A stretch of 64,000 nucleotides of DNA from Pseudozyma flocculosa PF-1 (lineage: Eukaryota > Basidiomycota > Ustilaginomycetes > Ustilaginales > Ustilaginaceae): NCBI RefSeq assembly GCF_000417875.1, contig NW_006920883.1, positions 537,830 to 601,829 on the forward strand, in the 5' to 3' direction. Positions 40,067-51,309 of the stretch are shown here, in pieces. How positions within the stretch are numbered: the first letter of the stretch is position 1; the number at the start of each line of letters is the position of its first letter. Position numbers and translations under genes: made by a program. Under the pieces are notes generated by a model, which saw only the letters and a program-made list of their open reading frames with translations, searched no databases and had not been told where the DNA came from.

Positions 40067-43000
40067 ATGAGGCGCCCAAACCGCGCATCATCAGCACGCC
40101 GCCAAAAGCCAGACAAGCCGTCCCAGCGCATCCAGAGAATCGAGCTCAACGAGCACGAGGAACAGCGCATACAGAACCTCTACGCACCCTTGCCCCTCGC
40201 AAGAAACCCAAACATCTCCATACGCCACCTCGACCTCAACCAACTAAGGCAGCTCGCACGCGCAAACCGACAGCCATCGCTGCCCCTCCCCACCCTCGCC
40301 TCCCTCTGCGCAACCGTCGCAGCACGCACCTTTCCCACCTGGATCCTGCCCAGCCAAGACACTTTTCAGCGAGCAAAGCACGCCCACCATCGCCCATCGG
40401 CCGCTGCAACCACGTCCGCTTCCCCTCCCAAGAAGCGCAGGCGCACCACAAGGGATGCCAACAGACCCTTTGGAGCCACAACCCGCCTCGACCAAGACCA
40501 CTCCGGAGACTACGTCGAGCCCGACGGCAAAGCCACCGACGGCGCAACACGCACCTCCTCTCGCAGGTCCAAACGCACCCGCAACGATGCAGGCCCCTCC
40601 GCACAGTCTCCGTCCGCAAACACATGCGGATCAACATCCGTACCTTCCGACGCCCCGCTGCTGCTGCCCGACGAGCTCGAGCAGCTCACCCGCCGCAACG
40701 CCGCCCTCCTCAAGATGCTGCCCTCGCAGTCGTCGTTTGCCCTCTTCCAGGCCATGTGCCTGCACTGCCCCGAGATGCTCAGCCGCGCAGTCGTCTCCAC
40801 CTACTTTCTCCCCACCGCGCCCTCATCCCCCTCGTCGGCCTCGTCGACGCTGCGCGCACCCAGGACCCACGTCCTCATGCCCGCCTCGCTGCCCCTCTTT
40901 GCCTCTGGCGGCGCATCCGACGCTCCCATGCTCCTCTCGACCATGGCGTCCGCCCTCTCCAGCCATGCCGCCCGCAGCCTCACGAATGCCGCCGTCTTTG
41001 GCCAGGCCGCCTTTTCCCTCACCTCGCTCCAGCTCCACGGCCTCACCGGCCTCAAGGACCCTTCGCTCGTCCGCCTCTTTACTGCGCACCTCGATGCCAC
41101 CGACAAGACGCGAGCAGGTGGCAGCGCCACGACAACGGCGGCGATCTCCGACGCGGGATCGCGCGGTCCACTCCGGCTCGAGGTCGTGTCGCTCAAGGGC
41201 TGTGTGCGCATCGGCGACGCCGCCGTCGCGGCTCTTTGCGGCGGATCCGGCTCGACGCTCAAGTACCTCAACCTCGACTGCACCGACATCACCGCCAAGA
41301 GCCTCGAGGCCATCCTCGTCGGTGCGCCACAGATCGAGACGCTCAAGCTCGGCGACGTCGATGGACTGGTGAGTGAAGCGCCGGCCGCAGAGTGGCGCGA
41401 AGACGAGGCGCGGCACTCTGGAATTCTGGATGTCCGCCGTTGGCTGACACCAGCGCATCGCTCTCCGCGCCAGACCGACGACACGGTGCCGCCCGCCGTC
41501 GAGCGCGCCTCGGAGACCGCCCTGGCGTGCCGGTCGCCGTTTGTGCCGCTCTCGCGCCTGACGAACCTGCGTCTGCGGCGAACCCAGGTGGGCGACCTGG
41601 CGCTCGGCAGCCTGCTCAAACACTGCGCCCGCACGCTGCAGCGCCTCGATGTGTCTTACTCGCTAATCGGCTCGGCGGACGGAGAGCTCGACGTGCTTGC
41701 GTTCGCGTTGGGCCTCGATGCCGCGCGCGGCCGATCGCTGCATCGGCGGTGCGCGGGAATGAGAAACGAGCTGACTGGTGGCAGCGTTCTCGAGGACGAT
41801 TCGTGGATCAAAGACTTGCTCGACGGCGGGAGGGGCAGCGCCCAGGCCGTGGACTTTGATGGCGCGGCAGGCGGTGCGAGCGCATCGACGACTGCGCCGC
41901 CGCAGCGACGTGGACGCGGGCGCAGGCAGCAAGAGCAGCAGCAGCAAAAGCAGAGGCAGCAGCAGCAGCAAGCGGCCGAGGTGGCGGCCCGCGAAGCGCC
42001 GCCGAGATGTGACCTGATCAAGCTCAATATCTCTGGACTGACGCTGACCCCGCTCGGGCTCGGTAGCTTCCTCTTTTCGCTCTGCGCGCCCAGCCGGATC
42101 GACGAGGAGCCTCTCGATGACGAGAGTGGCGCCGACCATGCCAGGCAGAGAGGCGATGGAAACGGCACTGGACACAGGGACGGCGACGGCGACGGCGACG
42201 GCGGGCACGAAGGCGAAAGCGGAAAGAGAGGCGCCGCCGGTGCTGCCGGCACACCGTCACCGCCCGTGCCACCGGCGGCAGTAGGGCTGCACACGTTGCT
42301 GCTAGCGGATCTACGACGACCGGATCCGAGCAGCACTCAGAGCGGGCGACGCGGCGTGCAGTGGGACGACGACGACGTGGTCAACATCCTGGTGCCGCTG
42401 TACCTGCTGGTCAAGCATCGGCGCGGTCGCGGGTTCAAGTCGGTCTCGCTGGCGGGCACCGAGGTGATCGCGTCGTTTGTGTGCGCCGTCGCGTTTATGC
42501 CGGCCTGGCTCGACATTGAACGGCTCCTCGTCCGCGATGACATGGGCGACATGCTCCCCACCGCCTTTATGGCGTGCCTCGTCGCGTTCTTGGCCGGGTG
42601 TTGCGAGGTGAGTTGACGATCTGGGCACCAGTCTCGGCCCCTACTCGTATCGCTTGGAGCAGGACGGGTCTGCCCATGCTCGACAGCGACGACGGCGACG
42701 ACGATGAGTTCGAATATCCCTGGCATGCTCACATCACCCCCTTTCGACCGTCCTTCCGCCCTTTCACCCACCCACCCATCGAGCAGCGTCTGAACCTCTC
42801 GCGCCTACCACGGCTAGACGGCAAAGTCCTACGTTTCGACACACTAACCTACCTCCCGGCCCTGCAACGAACACTCCAAGCCTCGACGCCAGCCACGCAC
42901 CGTCGAATCCCAATCGAAGTCCCACTCCACGGGACGAGGGCCAGGGCTGGGTCCTCCTCCTCCTTCGACGACGACGACGACGACGGGGAGGGAGCAATGA

Positions 43001-43599
43001 CGACAGACGCCGGGTGCGGTACAGTCCCGCTTCCCGGCGGGACGCGACGCACCTACCTCGCCCACCTTGACCTGTCCGATACGAAACTCGACGACGACCT
43101 CCTCCTCGTCCAGCTCGCTGCCCCTCGTCGGTCATTACGAAAGGTAGAGTGGTACGATATAGGACTAGGTGGACGCTTGCAGTCCCTCAACCTCGCCAAC
43201 ACCGGTGTCCAAGGTGCGTATGTCGTTTCGGTCACTCTTCGTATTGCTGCAGTAGCTGCTGCTGCTACGCGACGGAGATGACACGATGGGGCGATGGAGA
43301 AGGAGAAGAAGAGACATTCAGGATCGCTAGCTTACCATGCATCCGTCTGTCCCCTCCGCTGCTCGGATGCGACGCGACACGGGCCGCCTCTTTTCCGCAC
43401 CGACGCAGCCTCGACGCTCGACGAGATCCTCAGCGTGCATCCCTTTCTCTCCCAGATCGACCTCACCTCGTGCCGCGGCATACCCGTCACGCGTCGGCGC
43501 ACCTACTTTTCCAGTGGCGGCGGCCACGAAGAGAAGGTCGAGGTAGCCAAGCGAGGAGAAGGAGGAGGAGGAGGAGGGGCGAGGGCTCGGCGACGATGA
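40067..43599 (+). CDS. Leucine-rich-repeat protein, probably nuclear
   Basis: Proposed exons 40067-41368, 41474-42607, 42787-43213 and 43409-43599 give 1017 residues. Intron 1 (105 nt) keeps the frame, so its removal rests on the GTGAGT donor, CTGAC branch site and CCAG acceptor. Introns 2 and 3 are required by stop codons. The N-terminal third is basic and polar with a KKRRR nuclear-localisation-like motif near residue 125. From about residue 300 there are RNI-type leucine-rich repeats: TSLQLHGLTGLKDPSLVRL, LEVVSLKGCVRIGDAAVAAL, LKYLNLDCTDITAKSLEAIL, LQRLDVSYSLIG, LQSLNLANTGVQ and LSQIDLTSCRG, separated by low-complexity inserts. No F-box was seen. Its stop lies 21 bp from the stop of the Prp2 gene on the other strand. 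Function unknown; the intron 2 acceptor is the least certain boundary. Confidence 0.75.
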
Positions 43600-43620
43600 C
43601 CGCGACGGCGGCGGCGATGA

Positions 43621-46600
43621 TTAGGCCCGCGCCTCTTTCGCCGCAGCACCGGCCGCCGCCGCCGCTGCAGCAGGGGCGCCGACGTTGCGCGGGCCCTTTT
43701 GCTTTTCCACGACGTCGTCGGGCGTAAAGTAGTGCTTGGCCACCTGGAGCAGCCACCCTGGCTGGACGGCCATGCACTGGCGCATGAAGCTCTTGCTCGT
43801 CTCGACCAGCTCGAAAAAGCACACCGTGTTGGGCTGCGGAATCTGCTTGTAGAGCGCGCTCGAAGGGTGGATGTGCACCGCGGCCGTGCCCTTGATGGGC
43901 TTGTACGTCTCGCCGCCCTTTGCCAGGCGCGCCGTGTTGATAAAGTAGCCAGAGAGGATGGCGAGCTGGATCCTCTCGTTGCCGTCCCGCGACCCGCCGG
44001 CGCCGCTGCCGCCCGAGTCGGCGACCGAGGCCGGTACGATTTCGACGCGCTCGCACAGCGCCGCCAGCTGGTCGCGCACGTCGCGGACGCGCGCCAGCAC
44101 CTTGGGCTGGAGGAAGTTGTCGACGCACCAGTTGGTGGCGTAGCCGGACTCGACATAGGCGTTCCAGATGTTGAGCAGGTGGAAGTGGTCGCCGCCGGAC
44201 GGCGCACCGGCCGTGGCGGGCGGCGGCGGCAAAAAGGCGGCACGCGCGTTGTCGGCGTGCACCTTTTTGTCCTTGGGCCGGAAAAAGAGGGAGCCGGCCT
44301 CGGGCAGGATCGAGACAATCGACAGCACCTCTTCGGTGCACGCGTACTGCTCCGAGGCGAGGATGGCCTTGGAGATCTGCGGGTCCACGGGGAACTCGGC
44401 CATGCGCCGCCCCAGCTTGGTCAGCTCGCCCTTGTCGTTGAGCGCGCCGAGGGCGTAGAGGAGCTCGAGGGAGCGCATCAGCGTGTCGGTGGGCGGCGGG
44501 TCGAGAAAGTCAAAGTTGAGCAGGTCGTTGATGCCCAGGCTCTTGAGGAGCAGCACGACGTTGGCCAGGTTGGTCCGCTGGATCTCGGGCGTCGTGTTCT
44601 CGTCGAGCTCGTTCTGAAAGGCCCACTTGGTGAAGAGCCGGAAGCACTTGCCCGGCCCCACGCGGCCCGCCCGCCCGGCGCGCTGGTTGGCCGAGGCGCG
44701 CGAGCACGGCACCACGGTCAGCGCCGCCATGCCCGTCTTTGGGTTGTACGAGTTCTGCTTGACAAAGCCCGGGTCAATGACAAAGACGACGCCGTCGATC
44801 GTGATGCTCGTCTCGGCAATGTTGGTCGCCAGCACCACCTTGCGCGCGCCCTCGGGCGTCGGCTCAAAGATCTTGGCCTGCATCTCGGACGGCAGGTTGG
44901 CGTAGATGGGGCACACGATGAGCTCGGGGATCTTGTTGCCCAGCGCCCGGCTCGTCTCCTGCAGGTTCTCCATGGCCGCGTCGATCTCGTCCTGGCCCGT
45001 CAGGAAGACGAGGATGTCGCCCTTGGGCTGCGTCGTGTGGATCTGGAACACGGTCGTGATGGCGGCGTGCAGGTAGTTGGCCTCGGGCTGCGGCGTATAG
45101 TGGATGTCGACCGGGTATCGGCGGCCGGGGACGTAAAAGATGGGGGCGTCGTCAAAGTACTCGCTGAACTTTTCCGCGTCGAGCGTGGCCGACGAAATGA
45201 GGAGCTTGAGGTCCGGGCGGAAGCGCGCAATGTCCTTGACCAGGCCGAACAGGACGTCGGTGCTGAGGGTGCGCTCGTGGGCCTCGTCGATGATGAGGGC
45301 CGAGTAGGCGCCCAGGTCGGGCTCGGTGAGGAACTCGCGCAGCAGCATGCCGTCGGTCATGTACTTGAGCACCGTGACGTCCGAGGTGCAGTCCTCGAAG
45401 CGGATGCTGTAGCCGCACTCGCGGCCCAGGCGCACGCCCATCTCCTCGGCCACGCGCGCCGCCACGCTCATGGCGGCCACGCGCCGCGGCTGCGTGCACC
45501 CGACCTTTTTGCCGCCGCGCGTGTAGCCGGCCTCGTGCAGGAACTGGGGCAGCTGCGTCGTCTTGCCCGAGCCCGTCTCGCCCACGACGATCAGCACCTG
45601 GTGCTCGGCGATGGCGTCGAGCAGCTCCTCGCGCAGCGCGTAGACGGGCAGCGACTTGCGTGTCGCCTCGATCTTGGCCGCCGCCGACTCTGCGGCGGCA
45701 ATCTTCTCCTGCAGCAGCTTGTCCTCGGGCTTGAGCGTGAGCGAGCCGCCGCCGCTGCCTCCCATCTGGGCGTCCATGACAAACTGGATCGTCTGGCTCT
45801 CGTCAAAGACGTAGTCGTACGCCGCCTCTTCCCGCTGCTGCTCGGCGGCGGCGGCGGCGGCTTCGGGCAGCACGAGGCGGGAGCGGTCGATCTGCTCGCG
45901 CTCGAAGAGGTCGAGGTCGGTGGCGTGGTTCTGCTGGGCGTGGCGCTCGGTGCGGGCGTCGTCGTAGCGCTGGTAGAGGGCCTGCTCCTTTTTTGCGCAT
46001 GTCGAGCTTGCCCTGCTCGGTGATGTAGTCGTCGGGCATCGCGTAGCCCTGATCGCCGTCGTCGATGCGGGCGCGCTCCTCTGCCAGGCGGAGCACCTCC
46101 TTCTTGTAGGCGAGGTCGCGCTGCTCGCGCTTCGACATCTTCATGCCGCGGAAGAAGCGCTCCTCGTCCTGGATTTCGAGGCGCAGCAGCTCAATCTGCT
46201 GCTGCGAGCGCTTGGCCAGGTACTCTTGGCGCGAGCGGTCGCGCAGCGAGGGCATGGCCTTTTGGCGCGCCTCGGCATCGTCGGCCAGGAGCCGGCGCGC
46301 GGCAGCCTCGGGGTTGAGCTTCGACGAGCTGCGGTCCTCGACAAAGCGCTTGGTCGATTCCGAGTCCTTTTTCTTCATGCGCTCCGCAAACTCGTCGCGC
46401 TCGGCCAGATCGCGCAGCCGCTCTCGCTCGCGCCGCACATCTTCGGGCAGATCGTCGTCGATGTCCCGGTCGCGGTCGCGGTTGCGGTCGCTGGTGGGGC
46501 GGGGCGACCTGGAGCGGGATCTCGACCTGGACCGGCGCCGCGTCTCGTCGTCATCGGGGCGAGGATCCAGCTGGGCATCCCTGTTCTTCTTCTTGCGTTT

Positions 46601-46984
46601 CCGCTCGGGCTTGATCTCGATCTCCTCGTTGCCCGTCTCGTCCATGATGAGGCCGTACCGCTTCTTGGACTCCCTCTTTGCGCCCTTGGGTGCCGCCTCA
46701 CCTTGGTCGGCACCGGTCGTCGAGGACGAGGGGTTGGGCTTGGTGCTCTGGCTGGCCCTGGGGACGCGGTTGAAGAGCTCTGTGGCGAAGCGGTGAGCCT
46801 CTGGGGACGACGGGAGGCCGAGGGACTGGAGCTGGGAAAAGAGGTCGGTGGGCGACGAGGCTGAGGATGCCGAGACCTGGATGAAGTCGACGACCGACGA
46901 CTGCGACATGCCAAAGAACTTGATGCTGTTATCGCCGATCCAGCGGCGCAGGTCGCCGGCGCTGGTGCTGCTGCTCGACGACAT
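43621..46984 (-). CDS. PRP2: DEAH-box spliceosomal ATPase Prp2 (DHX16), with one-base frameshift
   Basis: The gene reads from the ATG at 46984 to the stop at 43621, but the frame shifts once at the T6 run 45989-45994 (A6 in the gene). With five A the reading MRKK continues as [11 protein letters not shown]. The corrected length is about 1120 residues, close to fission yeast and human orthologues. The N-terminus ([20 protein letters not shown] to [11 protein letters not shown]) matches the DHX16 N-terminal domain, followed by an RS-rich and Arg/Glu-rich part. The core has [38 protein letters not shown] and [17 protein letters not shown], then HA2 and OB regions. Prp2 remodels the activated spliceosome before step one. 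It is essential in yeasts, so a sequence error is the likeliest explanation of the shift. Confidence 0.93.
45989..45994. other. Frameshift site in Prp2 (homopolymer)
   Basis: Six T on the plus strand. One base fewer restores a continuous DHX16-like reading frame across the site. Confidence 0.85.
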
Positions 46985-47939
46985 GGTGGTGGGTGTTGGT
47001 CCCGCCCAAGGACCGAGTCTCGTCTGCGCGGGCGAACGGGCGAACGGGAGGGCGGTTCAAAGGTGAAGAGAGGCACGCTGCGATCTTCGCTGGCAGAGGC
47101 GGTAGCAAGGATGCGACGTAATCTCTTCGCCGATCGATCAAAGCCGCACGGCAGGGCAGGCGGTGAAGAAGAGGTGGCGGGTGGCGGCGAGGATGATGGT
47201 GGTGGCGGTGGTGGTCGTAGTGAGGAGTTTAGAAGCAAGCTCGCCCACCCAAGGGCGCCCACCTTTTTCCCGGCCATTTTCGCCTCCACTTTGACCGCGC
47301 CGCCGCGCAACGGCACCGACGCTGAAGCCAAGCGCGTGTGGGGCCCGCAGGGCAGGCTCCAGGCTTCGCGCGCCGTGGCTTGGTGTATGTTGCCCTGCTC
47401 GACCTCTTGCCCCTGAAGTACGGCTCGTCTGCCCATCTTTAGCACGTCGGCTTGGGCGCGTCGGCCCGACTCGCGCTGAAATCGGTCCTCCGGTTCCTCG
47501 ACCGTGACTTCGGCCACAATACCCGAGCTTGCCGGCGCGGGAAGGACACAAGCCAGACTGGCCACTCGCTCAACTGGACACACGCGGCTCGATCCCGCAA
47601 GGTGTCCCTCCATATCGCGGCTTGGCCAATGGAAGCGGTCCCAAGTGGGGACGACGTGGCGCCGCGACCCGCCTAGCCGGCCGTTTTGCCATCATTCTGC
47701 AATCGTATTCTTGTTTCGCGCCGCAATCAGCAGCAATTAGGCATCTACGGGCAAGTTGTAGCGCTCGAAGCGCCGGCAAGATCAGTAGAGCGCAGGGAAA
47801 GGTGCCGTCTGCTGTCCGGACTGTCTCCTCGGCCGCGGTTCCGCTCGAGCTCTTCGTCGCTGCAGCACGCTCGATGTCGGGAGGCGTCGGGCCCCTCGGC
47901 AGGTCCACGGCTGCATCGACGGCGAACCGGAGAAGCTCC
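46985..47939. other. Intergenic region between the housekeeping block and the secreted-protein cluster
   Basis: Promoter side of the Prp2 gene and 3' end of the first secreted paralogue. No gene seen. Confidence 0.45.
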
Positions 47940-49181
47940 TCAGCCAAACAACGGTCCACGAGGATCCTCGACGAGCTTGAACGGCTTCTTGGGCATGCTG
48001 CCGCGCTTGAAGGCGAGCTCGGGGAGCACGGCGACCTCGCCGACGAGCGTTTTGGGATGAGACGAGTCCCGAGACCAGGGCACCGCGATGATCGAGAAAA
48101 CCTTGATCGCGCGGCCGTGCTTCCAGAGCTCGTGCGATCGCTCGATGTCTTCCTGAAAGTAGATCCGATAGTTCGGCGTCATGATGTCCTTGAAGAGCAC
48201 CGCCTTGTTCCGGTCGCCCGTGCGGTGGCTCGGGGACTTGCGGATGCGCACGTACTGCCGCATGTTGGGACGACCGATCATGGGCTTGAAGTCGATCAAG
48301 GTGCCGAGCGCCGCTTTGGGGTCGCTTCCCGGCTCGAGATGGTCGGCGAGTCGCTCAATGACTTCGGTCTGCGCCTCGGCGAAGAGGTCGGGATTACCCC
48401 ATACCCAGCCGGCCCTGCCGTCCATGGGGATCGCTTCTGGACTCACGAACCTGGCAGGGCGGGCCCGCAGACGAGCGCTCCGAGTCTCGCCGCTGAGGCG
48501 GACGGTCCCTTCAGGGCCGTGCTCGGCCGTCCACGACAACTGGTCCGAAGGCTCCTCCATCCCTTGCGCGGAGGCGGGATCGCCTCCGTTTTCTGACTCC
48601 GAGCTGCGCACCAACTCCGGAGAGCGGATAGGCAGCGCGACGGCTTCGTCGACGGAGGCGGGGCTGTCCTGGCGGTATTGCTGCGGGCCGTGAGGCGGAT
48701 CGGGGTGCAAAGGATGGGCGAGCCGCCAGCGCGATGGATGGACAGGGTCGTGGTAAAGATCGGCGTCGTCGAGCTGGTGCGAAGGTCCCTCGGTTGAGAG
48801 CGGATAGCGCAGGCTGTCGCTGTCGAAGCGTCCCGGGCCTGCGCCTTGGCGCGACGACGAAGGGCCACGACCGATCCTGAGGGAAGTGTCGACGCGGTAA
48901 GGGTTGGGGTACGCCAGATGGTAGGAGGACGGTTCGACGGCGAGCTTGAGGGCCGTATCGACGTCGGCCGACGCATCGGCGGGAGGAGCAGGACCGACGT
49001 GGTCGCCGAACTGTCGTCCAAGGTACTCGCCGAACTCGGCAGGACCGCTGCCGAACCACGAAGGCGGAGGTGGCTCCATCGCGCTGCTGGTGGGCAGAAG
49101 CAGGGCGAGCACCGCCAGCAGCGAAAGGAGCGACAGGAGCATCGGGCGTCGATGCCCGCGCCGGACAAAGGTGGGCAACAT
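47940..49181 (-). CDS. Secreted paralogue A of the six-gene cluster
   Basis: The protein has 413 residues from MLPTFVRRG; the frame is open 130 codons further upstream, but this ATG gives a signal peptide (MLLSLLSLLAVLALLLPTSSA). The mature chain has no cysteine. The middle (about residues 40-245) is low-complexity and rich in Pro, Ser, His and Asp, with VDTSLRIG shared with paralogue B. The C-terminal domain, about residues 258-413, starts WVWGNPDLFAEAQTEVIERL and contains the core VLFKDIMTPNYRIYF, then VFSIIAVPW and LVGEVAVLPELAF. Basic residues (RSARLRARPARF) precede the domain but there is no RR pair. It is closest to paralogue B, sharing PRDSS/SRDSS and a GPLFG ending. Family not recognised; secretion inferred. 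Confidence 0.88.
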   Translation of the reverse strand: MLPTFVRRGHRRPMLLSLLSLLAVLALLLPTSSAMEPPPPSWFGSGPAEFGEYLGRQFGDHVGPAPPADASADVDTALKLAVEPSSYHLAYPNPYRVDTSLRIGRGPSSSRQGAGPGRFDSDSLRYPLSTEGPSHQLDDADLYHDPVHPSRWRLAHPLHPDPPHGPQQYRQDSPASVDEAVALPIRSPELVRSSESENGGDPASAQGMEEPSDQLSWTAEHGPEGTVRLSGETRSARLRARPARFVSPEAIPMDGRAGWVWGNPDLFAEAQTEVIERLADHLEPGSDPKAALGTLIDFKPMIGRPNMRQYVRIRKSPSHRTGDRNKAVLFKDIMTPNYRIYFQEDIERSHELWKHGRAIKVFSIIAVPWSRDSSHPKTLVGEVAVLPELAFKRGSMPKKPFKLVEDPRGPLFG

Positions 49182-50118
49182 TGTCGTGCTTTGTAGCCGG
49201 TACGGTACGCGGTAGAGGGCAAGACGTGGCGAGTTGAGGACAGACAGCGACGAGGAAGAGAGGTAAGGAGAAAGAAACAAGGAAAATAGACGGGAGCGGA
49301 TCGACCATCGACCCGCCTTCACAACCGTTCCTCCCTCGAGGACGCCGAGCGGGACCAACATGGGCGTTGCATGCTGGCACGGTGGCGACCTACAGCATCG
49401 GGGCGTGACGAGTGAGTCAATTATGAAGGCTTCGTGCGACCACCTCGGCTTGCTTTCCGCGGGACAGCAAAGTGGGTCGAACGCACACACACGCAAATCG
49501 TGCGTCGATTCTCGCTCGCTGAAGAAGGGCGATGAGCGAGCTGGCCCGTGTACCTCGCCTTGAACCGGCAAGCTTGCTGGTCTAGATCAGCGGCTCGCGG
49601 CGAGGATCTCGTGTGCCCGCTTCTTTGCTGGCGCAACGGGTAGAGCAGGCGGGCAGGCGCCCGAACCGGCGGCGAAAGAGCGTGACGAGGGATCGAGCGT
49701 GGCAAGGATCAAGGTGAGAGCAAGATTCGACTCGGGCAGAGAAGTGAGAGAACGTCGAAGCAGATTAAGGCCCAGAGATGGTCGCGACGGTGCGAGCTGG
49801 CACAACGGCATCGTGAGGGGACAGCGGGTTGACGGCCGGCCTGAACGGAAAGGAGACACCGGCAAAGATCAAAAGCGAGCGGCATACTAGACTGGAACTC
49901 GAGAACAGTCGAGAATGATAGGTCTGCGGTGAAGCAATGAAAGGACGGATGACGCGACGTACAAGCCCAGCTTGAAGCACGAAGGCCTGCGTCGAGCGAT
50001 CAGTCGGCCGTCACGGACCCGGCGTCGCATCGTGCTCGGCGGCAGCTTGGTCGACTGAGCACCGCGGCCGATGCTAAGACTCGCCGATTGGCCCGTCAAT
50101 TGTGCCAGAACTATGGCT
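49182..50118. other. Spacer between paralogues A and B
   Basis: Upstream region of A and 3' region of B. A TGAGTCA word (AP-1/Gcn4-type site) occurs near 49412. No TATA box or gene was recognised. Confidence 0.4.
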
Positions 50119-51309
50119 CTAGCTGCGAGCGAGCGGTGCTCGACCAAAAAGTGGCCCCGTCGAGATCTTGCTGACGGCAAACGGCCGCTTGGGCAGATTC
50201 TTCCGAGTGAACGCCAGCCTTCGTAGCACAACGATCTCCCCGAGGAACGTCACGCGCTGCGAAGAGTCTCGGGGCCAAGGAAGGGCGACGGCGGAAAAGA
50301 CGCTGACTTTGCGAGCGTCAGTCGAGAGGTCGTTGGAGCGCTTCTTGTTCTCGCGGAAGTAGACTCGGTGCGACGGCGTGTCGATGTCTTTGAACAGTAT
50401 CGCTCTGTTGATGTCGCTGAGTGCGTGTTTGGGCAGGTCGTAGATGCGCCTCAGCTCCCTGGGATCTTCTGGCTCAGCGTACGTCGGCGCAAAGTCGATC
50501 AGGCGCCCGACAGCAGCGGTCATGTCGGAACCTTGCTTCATGTAGGCCTGCAACCGCTCGAGGATCTCGTACTTTACCCGCTCAAAGACGTCTGCGTTCC
50601 CGTAGTCCCATGCGCTAAGCGCCCTCGGCCTTCCCCGCCTTGCCGATGGGTGTTCGTGGGCCTGCAGCTCGGCATCGGCGTCCTGCGGCGTCGCTCCTAC
50701 CAGTAGGCGCGTAAGTCTTTCGGATGCCGACACGGGAAGAGGCTTGCCCAGGGCGATCTCGCTGGAAGTGGACGGCTGCAGATGAGACTGCGCGGCATCA
50801 TGCAACCCGGCCGGCTCGCTGTCGGAGCGCCCTTGCTCGGACTGATAAGAAGTCGGCGATCGCTGCTGCTGTGGCTGAAGGGAGTAGTCGTCTCGATTCA
50901 GGCGACCTTGTCCGTAGCGCCCGACATCCGCAGACTCGTGCGGAGGCGAGACCGACGCTTGTAGGAGCGATGTAGGGCCGCCGTCGATGCGAAGCACAGC
51001 GGTGGGCGGACGGAAGAGGCTTGTTGCGGACCGAGGGAGCCCGTCGACTCCCTGACTACGCTCGAAGGAGATAGGTTCGCGAGGCAGGCCGCTGGGTGCA
51101 AGCCGGAGAGATGTGTCGACATTGATAACTTGCCCGAGCTGCTGTTCTGGTACCAGCTGGCCGGCTCGATGGATTCGACCGCTGAGCCAAGACAGGGATG
51201 GCAGATTGACGGCGGCACCGCCGTGCAGGAGGTGGCCAATCAACATCAGCGAGAGCAACAGCGGGTATGACGCCCGCCGTAGCTTGCTTTTGTCGCTCGT
51301 TTGACGCAT
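50119..51309 (-). CDS. Secreted paralogue B of the six-gene cluster
   Basis: The protein has 396 residues from MRQTSDKSKLRRAS; another in-frame ATG at 51324 would add five residues. The signal peptide is PLLLSLMLIGHLLHGGAA. No cysteine follows. The middle is Ser/Gln-rich and carries VDTSLRLAPSG, as in A. A basic site SARRGRPRAL precedes the C-terminal domain, which starts WDYGNADVFERVKYEILERL and contains ILFKDIDTPSHRVYF, VFSAVALPWPRDSS, FLGEIVVLRRLAF and ends near GPLFGRAP. It reads in the same direction as A and is its nearest relative in the cluster. Possible processing at the RR pair is inferred. Function unknown. Confidence 0.88.
   Translation of the reverse strand: MRQTSDKSKLRRASYPLLLSLMLIGHLLHGGAAVNLPSLSWLSGRIHRAGQLVPEQQLGQVINVDTSLRLAPSGLPREPISFERSQGVDGLPRSATSLFRPPTAVLRIDGGPTSLLQASVSPPHESADVGRYGQGRLNRDDYSLQPQQQRSPTSYQSEQGRSDSEPAGLHDAAQSHLQPSTSSEIALGKPLPVSASERLTRLLVGATPQDADAELQAHEHPSARRGRPRALSAWDYGNADVFERVKYEILERLQAYMKQGSDMTAAVGRLIDFAPTYAEPEDPRELRRIYDLPKHALSDINRAILFKDIDTPSHRVYFRENKKRSNDLSTDARKVSVFSAVALPWPRDSSQRVTFLGEIVVLRRLAFTRKNLPKRPFAVSKISTGPLFGRAPLARS

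Noticed and set aside
43699..46023. 774-codon plus-strand frame opposite Prp2
   Set aside because: Antisense shadow; composition is Leu/Arg/Val/Gly-biased without domains, and the minus strand holds the conserved helicase.
45803..46984. N-terminal half of Prp2 as a separate gene
   Set aside because: It matches the DHX16 N-terminal domain and continues into the helicase after a one-base correction, so it is one gene.
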